DNA of 20,950 nt, from positions 4,191 to 25,140 of the forward strand of contig DYJB01000017.1 of assembly GCA_020723365.1 (NCBI GenBank). Direction: 5' to 3'. Positions 14,850-20,950 of this stretch are shown here, piece after piece. Positions within the stretch are counted from its first letter, which is position 1. Each line of letters opens with the position of its first letter. The translations under genes and the position numbers were made by a program. The stretch comes from Candidatus Aquidulcis sp. (GTDB taxonomy: Bacteria > Chloroflexota > Anaerolineae > Anaerolineales > E44-bin32). Under the pieces are notes generated by a model. It saw nothing but the letters and a program-made list of their open reading frames with translations, was not told the DNA's origin and did not search any database.

Positions 14850-14946
14850 GAGACGGTCCATCAGTTCCCCCGCCCCGAAGCCTGAGGCGGTGCCGCCCAT
14901 GCAGGTCTTCGGGCTCGGTGTTGCCGAGGGGATGGACCGACGTCTC
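14850..14946. other. Cloverleaf-like nest of inverted repeats
   Basis: The outer stem is GAGAC+GGTCCATC (14850-14862) pairing with GATGGACC (14931-14938) and GTCTC (14942-14946), with a 3-base bulge. Inside are two arms. The first is CCCGAAG+CCTG (14874-14884) with CAGG (14902-14905) and CTTCGGG (14907-14913), capped by GGCG/CGCC. The second is CTCGG/CCGAG (14914-14928). All pairs are exact Watson-Crick. It starts 14 bp after the rhodanese stop and could be a structured 3' UTR, a non-coding RNA, or a foldable mobile-element end. No known RNA family is recognised. Confidence 0.5.
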
Positions 14947-14959
14947 GCCGAGCGCGATA

Positions 14960-15004
14960 CGACGTGACACGTGGCGCTGCGTGGCAGCGCCACGTGTCAC
15001 GTCG
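14960..15004. repeat. Perfect 21-bp inverted repeat, terminator-like hairpin
   Basis: Two 21-base arms match exactly around a GTG loop, between the convergent rhodanese and MFS genes. It starts with CGACGTGACACGTGGC and ends with the complement. No T-run follows in either direction. It could act as a two-way terminator, but its arms share words with 1284-1312, so it may belong to a dispersed palindromic repeat family. Confidence 0.75.
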
Positions 15005-15016
15005 GGGGTGGCGCGC

Positions 15017-16171
15017 CTAGTCGATCCGCGTCGCCAGCGCCAGCAGCCCGGCCAGCACGCACAACCCGGCGGTCGTCAAGAAGACGGCATTGAATCCGAA
15101 GCGATCCGCCTGCGCGCCGCTCAGCAGCGTGCCAAGCGAACCGGCGGCGAAGGTGAAGCCGAGGATCAGTCCCGACGAAGCCCCGGCGCGTCCCGGCAGC
15201 AGGCGCTGCCCGTTGACGATCAGGATGCTGTAGCACGCCCCCGTCAGCCCGCCCGAAACGAAAGCCAGCGCGTAGCCCCAGGCCGTAGCCCCCAGGGCAG
15301 GATACAAGGCCAGCGGGATTCCGGCTGCCAGCAGGGACAGGCTCACGATGAGTTTGCGCGAGAGGCGGTCGCCCAGCCAGCCTCCCGTCATGCCTCCGAC
15401 GGCCGTGCCGACCATGAAGGTCGCCGCCAGGAGACCGTACACGCCCGGTCGGTACCCAAGATCGCTGTAGTACTTGGGCAGGTAGGTGACCATGTTGGTC
15501 TGCGCCCACGACTGGATGGCGGTGACGAGGACAAAGGCCAGGAAGGCGAGGGTCAGCACCCGGCGGCCGCCAGGGGGTGCCGGAGGCTCAGCCTCCAGTC
15601 GCTGCGCGCCGGGCAGCGAGGAGAGGTCGCGCCCGGCGAGCACCCCGACGGGGACGGCCAGGGGAAGGAGCGCCAGCAGCCCTGGCGTTCCCCACAGCTC
15701 GAGCAGCGGGCCTCCGATGGCCGGCGCCAGGATGAAGCCGATCTGACCCAGTAAGAAGAAGAGCGAGGCGGCGGTCGTCTCCTGCTGCTCGAGGTGCGCC
15801 CGCGCCGAACGCGTCGCCTCCATGGCCCCCGCCGGGTGGAAGGCCGCCGACCCGATGCCTCCCAGGATCAGCAGGAACAGAGCCAGGTAGCCGGGCGAGA
15901 TGACCGCCAGGCCGAAGGTGGTCGCCATCCACAGGATGCCGCCGGCGACCAGTCGGCGCGGGCCGATCCGATCGGCCATCCATCCAAAGAGCGGCTGCAG
16001 CAGCGAGCCGCTGATGGTATGCAGCAGGCTGACGAGTCCGATGAGCGCGTTGCTGAGCCCGAGCGGGCCGCTGAGGACGGCCAGGATCAGCGGGCGCTCG
16101 GCATTCAGCAGATCGACAACCAGGTGGCCAAGGACCGTGGCGCGGAAGGACCGGTTGTGGAGCAGGCTCAC
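15017..16171 (-). CDS. Major facilitator superfamily transporter (fosmidomycin-resistance-like)
   Basis: A 384-residue inner-membrane permease with 12 hydrophobic helices in two six-helix halves split by a loop near residues 185-205 (GAQRLEAEPPAPPGGRR). The first half starts LGHLVVDLLNAERPLILAVL and contains the inter-helix 2-3 motif GWMADRIGPRR; the second half repeats it as GGWLGDRLSRK. GGIGSAAFHPAGA resembles the Fsr/YfnA-like export group. The substrate is unknown. The GTG start at 16171 overlaps the nadD stop by four bases, so it is translationally coupled as the last gene of the obg-nadD-MFS operon. Confidence 0.88.
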   Translation of the reverse strand: MSLLHNRSFRATVLGHLVVDLLNAERPLILAVLSGPLGLSNALIGLVSLLHTISGSLLQPLFGWMADRIGPRRLVAGGILWMATTFGLAVISPGYLALFLLILGGIGSAAFHPAGAMEATRSARAHLEQQETTAASLFFLLGQIGFILAPAIGGPLLELWGTPGLLALLPLAVPVGVLAGRDLSSLPGAQRLEAEPPAPPGGRRVLTLAFLAFVLVTAIQSWAQTNMVTYLPKYYSDLGYRPGVYGLLAATFMVGTAVGGMTGGWLGDRLSRKLIVSLSLLAAGIPLALYPALGATAWGYALAFVSGGLTGACYSILIVNGQRLLPGRAGASSGLILGFTFAAGSLGTLLSGAQADRFGFNAVFLTTAGLCVLAGLLALATRID

Positions 16172-16767
16172 CGGTACAGGCCCCGGGCAGCGATGATGCT
16201 GGCCACTCCGTCCGGGACGAGGTAGCGAATGGACTCACCGGCCAGCACACGACGCCGGACTTCATGCGAGGCGATGTCGACGCCGGGGGCTCGGAAGAAC
16301 CTCACCCGGGCGCGCAGGCCCGGGAGCATCGCCTCCAGATCCGTCAGGTCGGGGTCGGCGCCGCTGCGCTCCATCACCCCGATGGCGTCGCATGCCAGCA
16401 CGAAGGCCTGCGGATCGTGCCACTTGGGGAGGTCGCGCAGCGAGTCCTCGCCCATCAGGTAGGCGAAGGTCGCCGTGGGCATGCGCGCCCGCAGCCACGC
16501 CAGCGTCCCCACGGAGTAGTGGGGCCCGGGGCGGTCGATGTCGGCCCGGGACGCTTCGAAGGCCGGATTCCCGGCGATGGCAGCCTGCACCATCTCCAGC
16601 CGGATCTCGATGGGCGTGCGGACGTCCGGCTTGAGGGGCTGCTGCCCGGTCACGACCCACAGGACCTTGTCGAGGCCGAGGGCTGCCCGCCCGGCTTCGG
16701 CCAGGATCAGGTGACCGAGGTGAGGCGGATCGAACGTGCCCCCGAAGACGCCCGTCAGTCCTGCCAT
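16168..16767 (-). CDS. nadD: Nicotinate-nucleotide adenylyltransferase
   Basis: A 199-residue cytoplasmic enzyme that adenylates nicotinate mononucleotide to deamido-NAD, the penultimate step of NAD synthesis. The nucleotidyltransferase signature GGTFDPPHLGH (residues 9-19, with H16 and H19 the HxGH pair) is intact. The late IASHEVRRRV stretch takes the place of the family's ISSTxIR motif, with a His at its fourth position. The ATG at 16767 overlaps the end of obg by 13 bases, and its own stop overlaps the MFS start. Co-occurrence with obg is common in bacteria. Confidence 0.95.
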   Translation of the reverse strand: MAGLTGVFGGTFDPPHLGHLILAEAGRAALGLDKVLWVVTGQQPLKPDVRTPIEIRLEMVQAAIAGNPAFEASRADIDRPGPHYSVGTLAWLRARMPTATFAYLMGEDSLRDLPKWHDPQAFVLACDAIGVMERSGADPDLTDLEAMLPGLRARVRFFRAPGVDIASHEVRRRVLAGESIRYLVPDGVASIIAARGLYR

Positions 16768-18017
16768 TCGAGTTCGTAGCCTCCGATGCGCACGCTGTCG
16801 CCCTGCTTGGCGCCCGCCCGTCGCAGGGCGTCATCGACGCCGAGACGCTCCAGGATGCGCTGGAAACGGCGCACGGCTTCCGGGAACTCCCAGTAGGTCA
16901 TCTCGGCGGCGCGCTCGATGGCGCGCCCGCGCACGCGCCAGACGGCCTGGCCCTCGGCTTCGACGCGGAAGGCCGTCGCTTCCTCGTCCGGCCGGTAGAC
17001 CGGAACCTGATCCGCTTCCGGCTCCGGCGCCGCGCGCAGCATCGCCTGCACGGCGGCGCGCAGCAGCTCCGCCGATCCTGTGCGCGCCAGCGCCGAGACG
17101 CGCAGCACGCGCACGCCCAGCTGCCGGAAGCGAGTCTCCAGCTCAGGCAGCCTGGCCAGCACATCCGGCTGATCGATCTTGTTGACCGCTACCACCTGCG
17201 GCCGGGCCTTCAGGCGCGGGTCGAACAACGCCAGCTCGGCGTTGACCTGAGAGAAGTCGGCCACCGGGTCCGGCGACTCGCCGTCGATCAGGTGGATGAG
17301 CGCCCGCGTACGCTGGATGTGGCGCAGGAAGGTCGATCCCAACCCGATGCCTCGGTGCGCGCCCTCCAGCAGCCCCGGAATATCGGCCAGCACGACGGCG
17401 GTGTCGTCATCCAGGCGGGCCACGCCTAGGTTGGGTTGAAGCGTCGTAAAGGGGTAGTCGGCGATCTTCGGGCGGGCGTTGGTGAGTGCGGCGAGGAGCG
17501 TTGACTTGCCGGCGTTGGGAACGCCGATGATCCCCACGTCGGCGATCAGGCGCAGCTCGAGCACCAGCCGCCGCTCGGTGCCCGGCTCGCCTCGCTCCGC
17601 CATGCGGGGCGCCTGGTTGCGCGAGTTGGCGAAGCGGGCGTTGCCACGCCCGCCGCGCCCCCCCCGGCACACCCGTAGTCGCTCCCCGGGCAGCTTGAGA
17701 TCGCCCAGCAGGTCTCCGCTGACGGCATCCCGCACCAGCGTGCCGGGCGGGATGGGCAGGGTCAGATCATCCGCTTCCTTGCCGGTGCGGTCGCTGCGCC
17801 CGCCCCGCTCGCCGTCCGCCGCGCGGTAGGTTCGGCGGTGACGAAAGGCGGTCAGCGTGTTGAGCGTCGGGATGACCTCCAGGAAGACGTGCCCGCCGCG
17901 GCCGCCGTTGCCGCCGTCCGGCCCGCCGCGCGGCACGAACTTCTCCCGGCGGAAGTGCACCGCCCCATCTCCGCCGCGCCCGGAGGCGACGGTGATCTCG
18001 ACCTCATCCAGAAACAT
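16755..18017 (-). CDS. obg: Obg/CgtA GTPase with OCT domain
   Basis: A 420-residue ribosome-associated GTPase involved in 50S maturation and stress signalling. The glycine-rich Obg fold (1-158) includes FVPRGGPDGGNGGRGG. The G domain has G1 GVPNAGKS (165-172), G3 DIPG (212-215) and G4 NKID (279-282), with a SALAR G5. From about residue 345 a C-terminal OCT domain follows (EATAFRVEAEGQAVWRVRG, then ERLGVDDALRRAGAKQGDSV). The ATG at 18017 has GGAAGGA ahead. It is first in the operon with nadD and the MFS gene, and divergent from rex. Confidence 0.97.
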   Translation of the reverse strand: MFLDEVEITVASGRGGDGAVHFRREKFVPRGGPDGGNGGRGGHVFLEVIPTLNTLTAFRHRRTYRAADGERGGRSDRTGKEADDLTLPIPPGTLVRDAVSGDLLGDLKLPGERLRVCRGGRGGRGNARFANSRNQAPRMAERGEPGTERRLVLELRLIADVGIIGVPNAGKSTLLAALTNARPKIADYPFTTLQPNLGVARLDDDTAVVLADIPGLLEGAHRGIGLGSTFLRHIQRTRALIHLIDGESPDPVADFSQVNAELALFDPRLKARPQVVAVNKIDQPDVLARLPELETRFRQLGVRVLRVSALARTGSAELLRAAVQAMLRAAPEPEADQVPVYRPDEEATAFRVEAEGQAVWRVRGRAIERAAEMTYWEFPEAVRRFQRILERLGVDDALRRAGAKQGDSVRIGGYELEWQD

Positions 18018-18040
18018 GCGTCATCCTTCCCGCTGGAGGG

Positions 18041-18046
18041 ATTATA
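18041..18046 (-). promoter_or_regulatory. -10 box of the obg-nadD-MFS operon
   Basis: TATAAT on the minus strand lies 23 bases before the obg ATG, predicting a leader of about 16 nt that still includes the ribosome site. No clear -35 box is seen. Confidence 0.5.
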
Positions 18047-18139
18047 CCGTCGGCATGAGCTCCCCTTTGCGCTCCGCCCGACCCGGAGTATCCTTGTGCC
18101 GCGTGGTCGCCCCCGGAGGGGGGCGCGCTGGAGGTCGCG

Positions 18140-18757
18140 ATGCCTGAAGCGCCGGTGCCGGAAATCGTCGTGGGCCGACTCCCGCTCTACCTGCGCGCCC
18201 TCGTCCAGATGGGCCTGGAGGGCCGCCAGGTCACTTCGTCCCAGGAGCTCGGCGAGCGGCTGGGGATCTCCTCGGCGCAGATCCGCAAGGACCTCTCCCA
18301 GTTCGGCGAATTCGGCAAGCAGGGCACCGGATACAACATCGCCTTTCTGGTGGAGCAGCTCAAGCGCATCCTCAAGGTCGAGACGATCTGGGACGTCGCG
18401 CTGGTGGGCGTCGGCGACCTGGGGCGGGCGGTGGCGCACTACGCCGGCTTCCTCGACCGCGGCTTCCGCATTGCCGCGCTGTTCGACACCGATCCGGCCA
18501 AGGTCGGCACCCAGATCAACAACCTCCCGATCGAGGATACGGCCGGGATGGTGCCGGCCATCCGGCAGCGCGGCCTGAAGGTAGCCATGCTGGCCGTCCC
18601 GGCCCGCGATGCCCAGGGCGTGGCCGACCGGCTGGTTGAGGCGGGCATCCAGGCCATCCTGTGCTACGCCCCCACGTCGATCAGCGTCCCGGCCAACGTG
18701 CGCGTTCAGTACATCGACCCGGTGGTCCGCCTGCAGCAGATGACGCACTACCTGTAG
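18140..18757 (+). CDS. rex: Redox-sensing transcriptional repressor Rex
   Basis: A 205-residue dimeric repressor that releases DNA when NADH rises, controlling fermentation and respiratory genes. The N-terminal winged helix (about 1-80) has SSQELGERLGISSAQIRKDL and SQFGEFGKQGTGY, both highly conserved in Rex. A Rossmann fold starts at VALVGVGDLGRAVAHY (G90-x-G92-x-x-G95) and continues through FDTDPAKVG. The C-terminus ends with NVRVQYIDPVVRLQQMTHYL. The ATG follows GGAGG by five bases. It is divergent from obg and converges on the mreB-like gene. A weak TTGCGC/TATCCT pair at 18067-18094 may be its promoter. No full Rex operator was found in the 122-bp gap. Confidence 0.97.
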   Translation: MPEAPVPEIVVGRLPLYLRALVQMGLEGRQVTSSQELGERLGISSAQIRKDLSQFGEFGKQGTGYNIAFLVEQLKRILKVETIWDVALVGVGDLGRAVAHYAGFLDRGFRIAALFDTDPAKVGTQINNLPIEDTAGMVPAIRQRGLKVAMLAVPARDAQGVADRLVEAGIQAILCYAPTSISVPANVRVQYIDPVVRLQQMTHYL

Positions 18758-18793
18758 CGCCCATCGTCCATCCGATCACCGGGTGAAGAGAGA

Positions 18794-18818
18794 ACCGAGC
18801 GGCCGCTGGCCGCTCGGT
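18794..18818. terminator. Terminator-like hairpin between rex and the mreB-like gene
   Basis: A perfect 11-bp inverted repeat (ACCGAGCGGCC and its complement) with a 3-base loop. On the minus strand it is followed by TTCTCTCTTC, a T-rich run, so it most likely ends the atp-mreB transcript, and may also stop rex transcription. Confidence 0.7.
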
Positions 18819-18839
18819 GGGATTCCGCCAGGGGGAAGG

Positions 18840-19847
18840 TCAGACCGGAGGCAGCGCCCGGCGCAGGCGCTCGAGCATCGTCAGCGCCTTGGCGGCGCCC
18901 TTGGCGACGCACGCCACCGGCTCCTCCGCCAGGTAGGCCGGGATGCCGGTCTCGCGCGTCAGCCAGCGATCCATGCCGCGCAGCAGCGCCGTGCCTCCGC
19001 TCACCACCATGCCCTTGTCGATGATGTCGGAGGCCAGCTCGGGGGGCGTGTGCTCCAGCACGTTGCGGACTGCGCCCAGCATCAAGTGCAGCGTCTCCTG
19101 AACGGCCTCCACCAGCTCGGAGGTCGTCAGCACGACCGGGCGCGGCAGGCTGGTGACCTGGTCCTGCCCCTGCACTTCCATCGAGCGGTCTTCGTCCTGG
19201 GGGATGGCGGCGCCGATTCGGATCTTGGCCTCGGCTGCCGTGCGCAGGCCGATGATCAGGCCGTACTTCTTGCGCACGTAGGTGGCGATGGCTTCGTCGA
19301 GGTCGTTGCCGGCCAGGCGCACGGAGTCAGCGGAGACGATGCCGCTCATCGCCAGCACCGCCGCTTGCGTCACGCCCCCGCCCAGGTGGACCACCATGTT
19401 CCCCGATGGCGTCGCCACCGGCAGGCCGACCCCGATGGCAGCCGCCAGCGGCTGCTGGATCAGGAAGACCTCGCGGCTGCCGGCCTGCAGCGCCGCTTCG
19501 TGAACGGCGCGGCTCTCGACGCTCGTGGCGCCGTACGGTACGGTGATCATCACCCGCGGCTTGAACAATCGCGCCGGCCCGCAGGCCTTCTCGATGAAGT
19601 GGCCCAGCATGCGCTGGGTGACCTCGAAGTCGGCGATCACGCCGTGGCGCAGCGGCCGCATCACCTGGATCGTGTCGGGCACGCGCCCGTCCATCTCCCG
19701 CGCCGCCTGCCCGACCTCGACGATCTTCAGCTCATCGACGTCGATGGCCACGACGGTCGGCTCATGCAGCACGATGTCGCTGCCTTCGCAGATCAGAGTG
19801 TTGATCGTTCCCAGGTCGATCCCCAGGTCGCGGCCGAAGAGAGGCAT
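18840..19847 (-). CDS. MreB-like actin homologue with altered ATPase site
   Basis: A 335-residue protein colinear with MreB (GIDLGTINTLI, residues 9-19; PRVMITVPYG; PPELASDIIDKGMVVSGG; TGIPAYLAEEPVACVAKGA). MreB forms membrane filaments that guide rod-shape wall synthesis. The expected LIEEPMAAAIG reads LIQQPLAAAIG (Q131, Q132), so the catalytic glutamate is lost. The expected VVDIGGGTTEVAV reads VVHLGGGVTQAAV (H154, V159, Q161), which removes the phosphate-2 aspartate. The first aspartate (D11) remains. I infer nucleotide binding without efficient hydrolysis, or a structural role. It starts 3 bp after the atpC stop and so appears to be part of the atp operon. A normal mreB may exist elsewhere. 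Confidence 0.85.
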   Translation of the reverse strand: MPLFGRDLGIDLGTINTLICEGSDIVLHEPTVVAIDVDELKIVEVGQAAREMDGRVPDTIQVMRPLRHGVIADFEVTQRMLGHFIEKACGPARLFKPRVMITVPYGATSVESRAVHEAALQAGSREVFLIQQPLAAAIGVGLPVATPSGNMVVHLGGGVTQAAVLAMSGIVSADSVRLAGNDLDEAIATYVRKKYGLIIGLRTAAEAKIRIGAAIPQDEDRSMEVQGQDQVTSLPRPVVLTTSELVEAVQETLHLMLGAVRNVLEHTPPELASDIIDKGMVVSGGTALLRGMDRWLTRETGIPAYLAEEPVACVAKGAAKALTMLERLRRALPPV

Positions 19848-19850
19848 GGC

Positions 19851-20309
19851 CTAGCTCTCTTCGTCGTTCGTCGGCGCGCGCTTGCCGGGGCGGGCCGACG
19901 GACGCCGGAAGCGCCGCGCCGCCTCCAGCCGCAGGGTGGAGCGTCGCAGGGCGTTCTCGAGCGCCAGGTACTGGTCGGCTTCGGCCGGCGTGACCGACCG
20001 CAGCGCCGCCTCCGCCCGTGCCTTGGCCGCCTCCGCTCGCTGCAGGTCGATCTCGTCCACGCGCTCACCGACATCGGCCAGCACCGTCACCACGTCCGGC
20101 TGGACCTCCATGAAGCCCCCGGCGATGGTGAAGGCCTGCTCGTCGCTTCCCTGGCGCACGCGCAGCACGCCGAAGCCCAGCGTCGTCAGGAGCGGCGCGT
20201 GGTCGGGCAGGATGCCCATCTCGCCTTCGCTGCCCGGGGCGATGACCATGTCAACCGGCCCCTCGAAGAGCAGCTTGTCCTGCGTGGCGACCTCGCAGCG
20301 CAGCGGCAT
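19851..20309 (-). CDS. atpC: ATP synthase epsilon subunit
   Basis: A 152-residue subunit of the F1 central stalk that couples rotation and can inhibit ATP hydrolysis. The N-terminal beta-sandwich is typical (CEVATQDKLLFEGPVDMVIA, EGEMGILPDHAPLLTTLGFG, then FTIAGGFMEVQPDVVTVLAD). The two C-terminal helices follow (ERVDEIDLQRAEAAKARAEA). A basic tail of ~20 residues (RRPSARPGKRAPTNDEES) extends beyond the usual ~135-140 residues. The ATG at 20309 has GGGAG five bases ahead. It lies 20 bp after atpD and 3 bp before the mreB-like gene. Confidence 0.95.
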   Translation of the reverse strand: MPLRCEVATQDKLLFEGPVDMVIAPGSEGEMGILPDHAPLLTTLGFGVLRVRQGSDEQAFTIAGGFMEVQPDVVTVLADVGERVDEIDLQRAEAAKARAEAALRSVTPAEADQYLALENALRRSTLRLEAARRFRRPSARPGKRAPTNDEES

Positions 20310-20329
20310 GGTGTCTCCCGTGCCCGGCC

Positions 20330-20950
20330 TCAGGCCGCCGCGGCTGCCAGCCGCTCAGCCTGCTCGACCGCCTCTTCAATCGTTCCCACGAGCAGGAAGG
20401 CCTGCTCGGGCAGGTCGTCGTGCTTCCCATCCAGGATCTCGCGAAAGCCGCGGATGGTCTCCGCCAGCGGCACGTAGCGGCCCGGCCGGCCGGTGAACTG
20501 CTCGGCCACCGACATGGGCTGCGAGAAGAAGCGCTCGATCTTGCGCGCCCGGGCGACCAGCAGCTTGTCGTCCTCGCCCAGCTCATCGATGCCCAGGATG
20601 GCGATGATGTCCTGCAGGTCCTTGTAGCGCTGCAGCACGCGCTGGACCTCGCGGGCGGTGGCGTAGTGGTCTTCGCCCACGATCACCGGGTCGAGGATGC
20701 GCGAGGTCGAGGCCAGCGGGTCGACCGCCGGGTAGATGCCCTTCTCGACGATCGCCCGCTCGAGGGCGATGGTGGCATCCAGGTGCGTGAAGGTCGCCAC
20801 CGGTGCCGGGTCGGAGTAGTCGTCGGCCGGCACGTACACCGCCTGCATCGAGGTGATCGAGCCGCTGCGGGTGGAGGTGATGCGCTCCTGCAGCTCGCCC
20901 ATCTCGGTCGCCAGCGTCGGCTGGTAACCTACGGCCGACGGGATGCGTCC
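20330..20950 (-). CDS. atpD: ATP synthase beta subunit (N-terminus outside window)
   Basis: The 206 C-terminal residues of the catalytic F1 beta subunit. Recognisable are GRIPSAVGYQPTLATEMGEL, ERITSTRSGSITSMQAVYVP, the catalytic-region FTHLDATIALERAI, IYPAVDPLASTSRILDP and the DELSEEDKLLVARARKIERF-like segment (here GIDELGEDDKLLVARAR). It ends with QPMSVAEQFTGRPGRYVPLA and a short tail. The Walker A motif and N-terminal half lie off the right edge. atpC follows 20 bp downstream. Confidence 0.97.
   Translation of the reverse strand, partial: GRIPSAVGYQPTLATEMGELQERITSTRSGSITSMQAVYVPADDYSDPAPVATFTHLDATIALERAIVEKGIYPAVDPLASTSRILDPVIVGEDHYATAREVQRVLQRYKDLQDIIAILGIDELGEDDKLLVARARKIERFFSQPMSVAEQFTGRPGRYVPLAETIRGFREILDGKHDDLPEQAFLLVGTIEEAVEQAERLAAAAA

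Noticed and set aside
14850..14946. Integron attC site or tRNA as an explanation for the folded element
   Set aside because: No attC core motifs (GTTRRRY) or tRNA T-arm sequence (GTTCRANNC) are present, and the arm arrangement does not fit a tRNA.
13618..15000. 460-codon open frame antisense to the rhodanese and IS copy B
   Set aside because: It is a shadow of GC-rich coding on the other strand; its composition is low-complexity Arg/Gly/Ala and the plus-strand rhodanese is unambiguous.
18089..18112. Possible Rex self-operator beginning TTGTG near the rex promoter
   Set aside because: Only the TTGTG half-site is present; the expected inverted CACAA half at the right spacing is missing.
18783..20477. 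564-codon plus-strand open frame opposite mreB and atpC
   Set aside because: Antisense shadow rich in His, Arg and Gln; the minus-strand genes are clearly real.

Overview
The window is high-GC bacterial chromosome, roughly 65-75% G+C by hand counts of sampled lines. It holds mostly housekeeping genes plus one accessory block. Gene content (Rex, Obg with a C-terminal OCT domain, TadE-type pseudopilin, Mn-type SOD, atpD-atpC followed by an mreB homologue, and a PlsY with an altered motif) and the mixture of leaderless and Shine-Dalgarno starts suggest a Chloroflexota (Anaerolineae-like) genome. No rRNA or marker phylogeny is available here, so that placement is inference.

Layout. 1-1262 (minus): a TadE-like protein cut by the window edge, and a type IV prepilin peptidase. 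1343-2158 (plus): an unassigned polytopic membrane protein, divergent from the peptidase. 2237-3382 (minus): a stand-alone JAMM/MPN+ protein followed by a plsY homologue. 3573-6222 (minus): Mn/Fe superoxide dismutase, an 8-cysteine dicluster ferredoxin and an AspA/FumC-family lyase. 6380-7572 (plus): an EamA transporter and a small CxxC/CxxC protein. 7823-8305 (minus): a hotdog-fold thioesterase.

Accessory block, 8373-13927. A complete TRAP transporter operon (dctP-dctQ-dctM, minus strand) lies between two degenerate copies of the same IS1182/IS5-like (DUF772) insertion sequence, both in plus orientation. Both copies lack the catalytic part of the transposase. The TRAP genes look less GC-rich than their surroundings, which fits lateral acquisition. 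An undescribed stretch (12473-13237) with orphan reading frames lies between the operon and the second copy.

13993-20950. A two-domain rhodanese (plus) converges on an MFS transporter (minus). The gap between them holds a cloverleaf-like nest of inverted repeats and then a perfect 21-bp palindromic hairpin; short sequences from that hairpin recur near 1284-1312. The minus strand then carries obg-nadD-MFS as one overlapping operon, with rex divergent from obg. Finally atpD (partial)-atpC-mreB-like form another minus-strand operon. The MreB homologue has lost the acidic residues of the actin-fold ATPase site (Gln-Gln replaces Glu-Glu, and His replaces the phosphate-2 Asp), which makes it the most unusual protein in the window.

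No tRNA, rRNA, CRISPR array or replication origin was seen.
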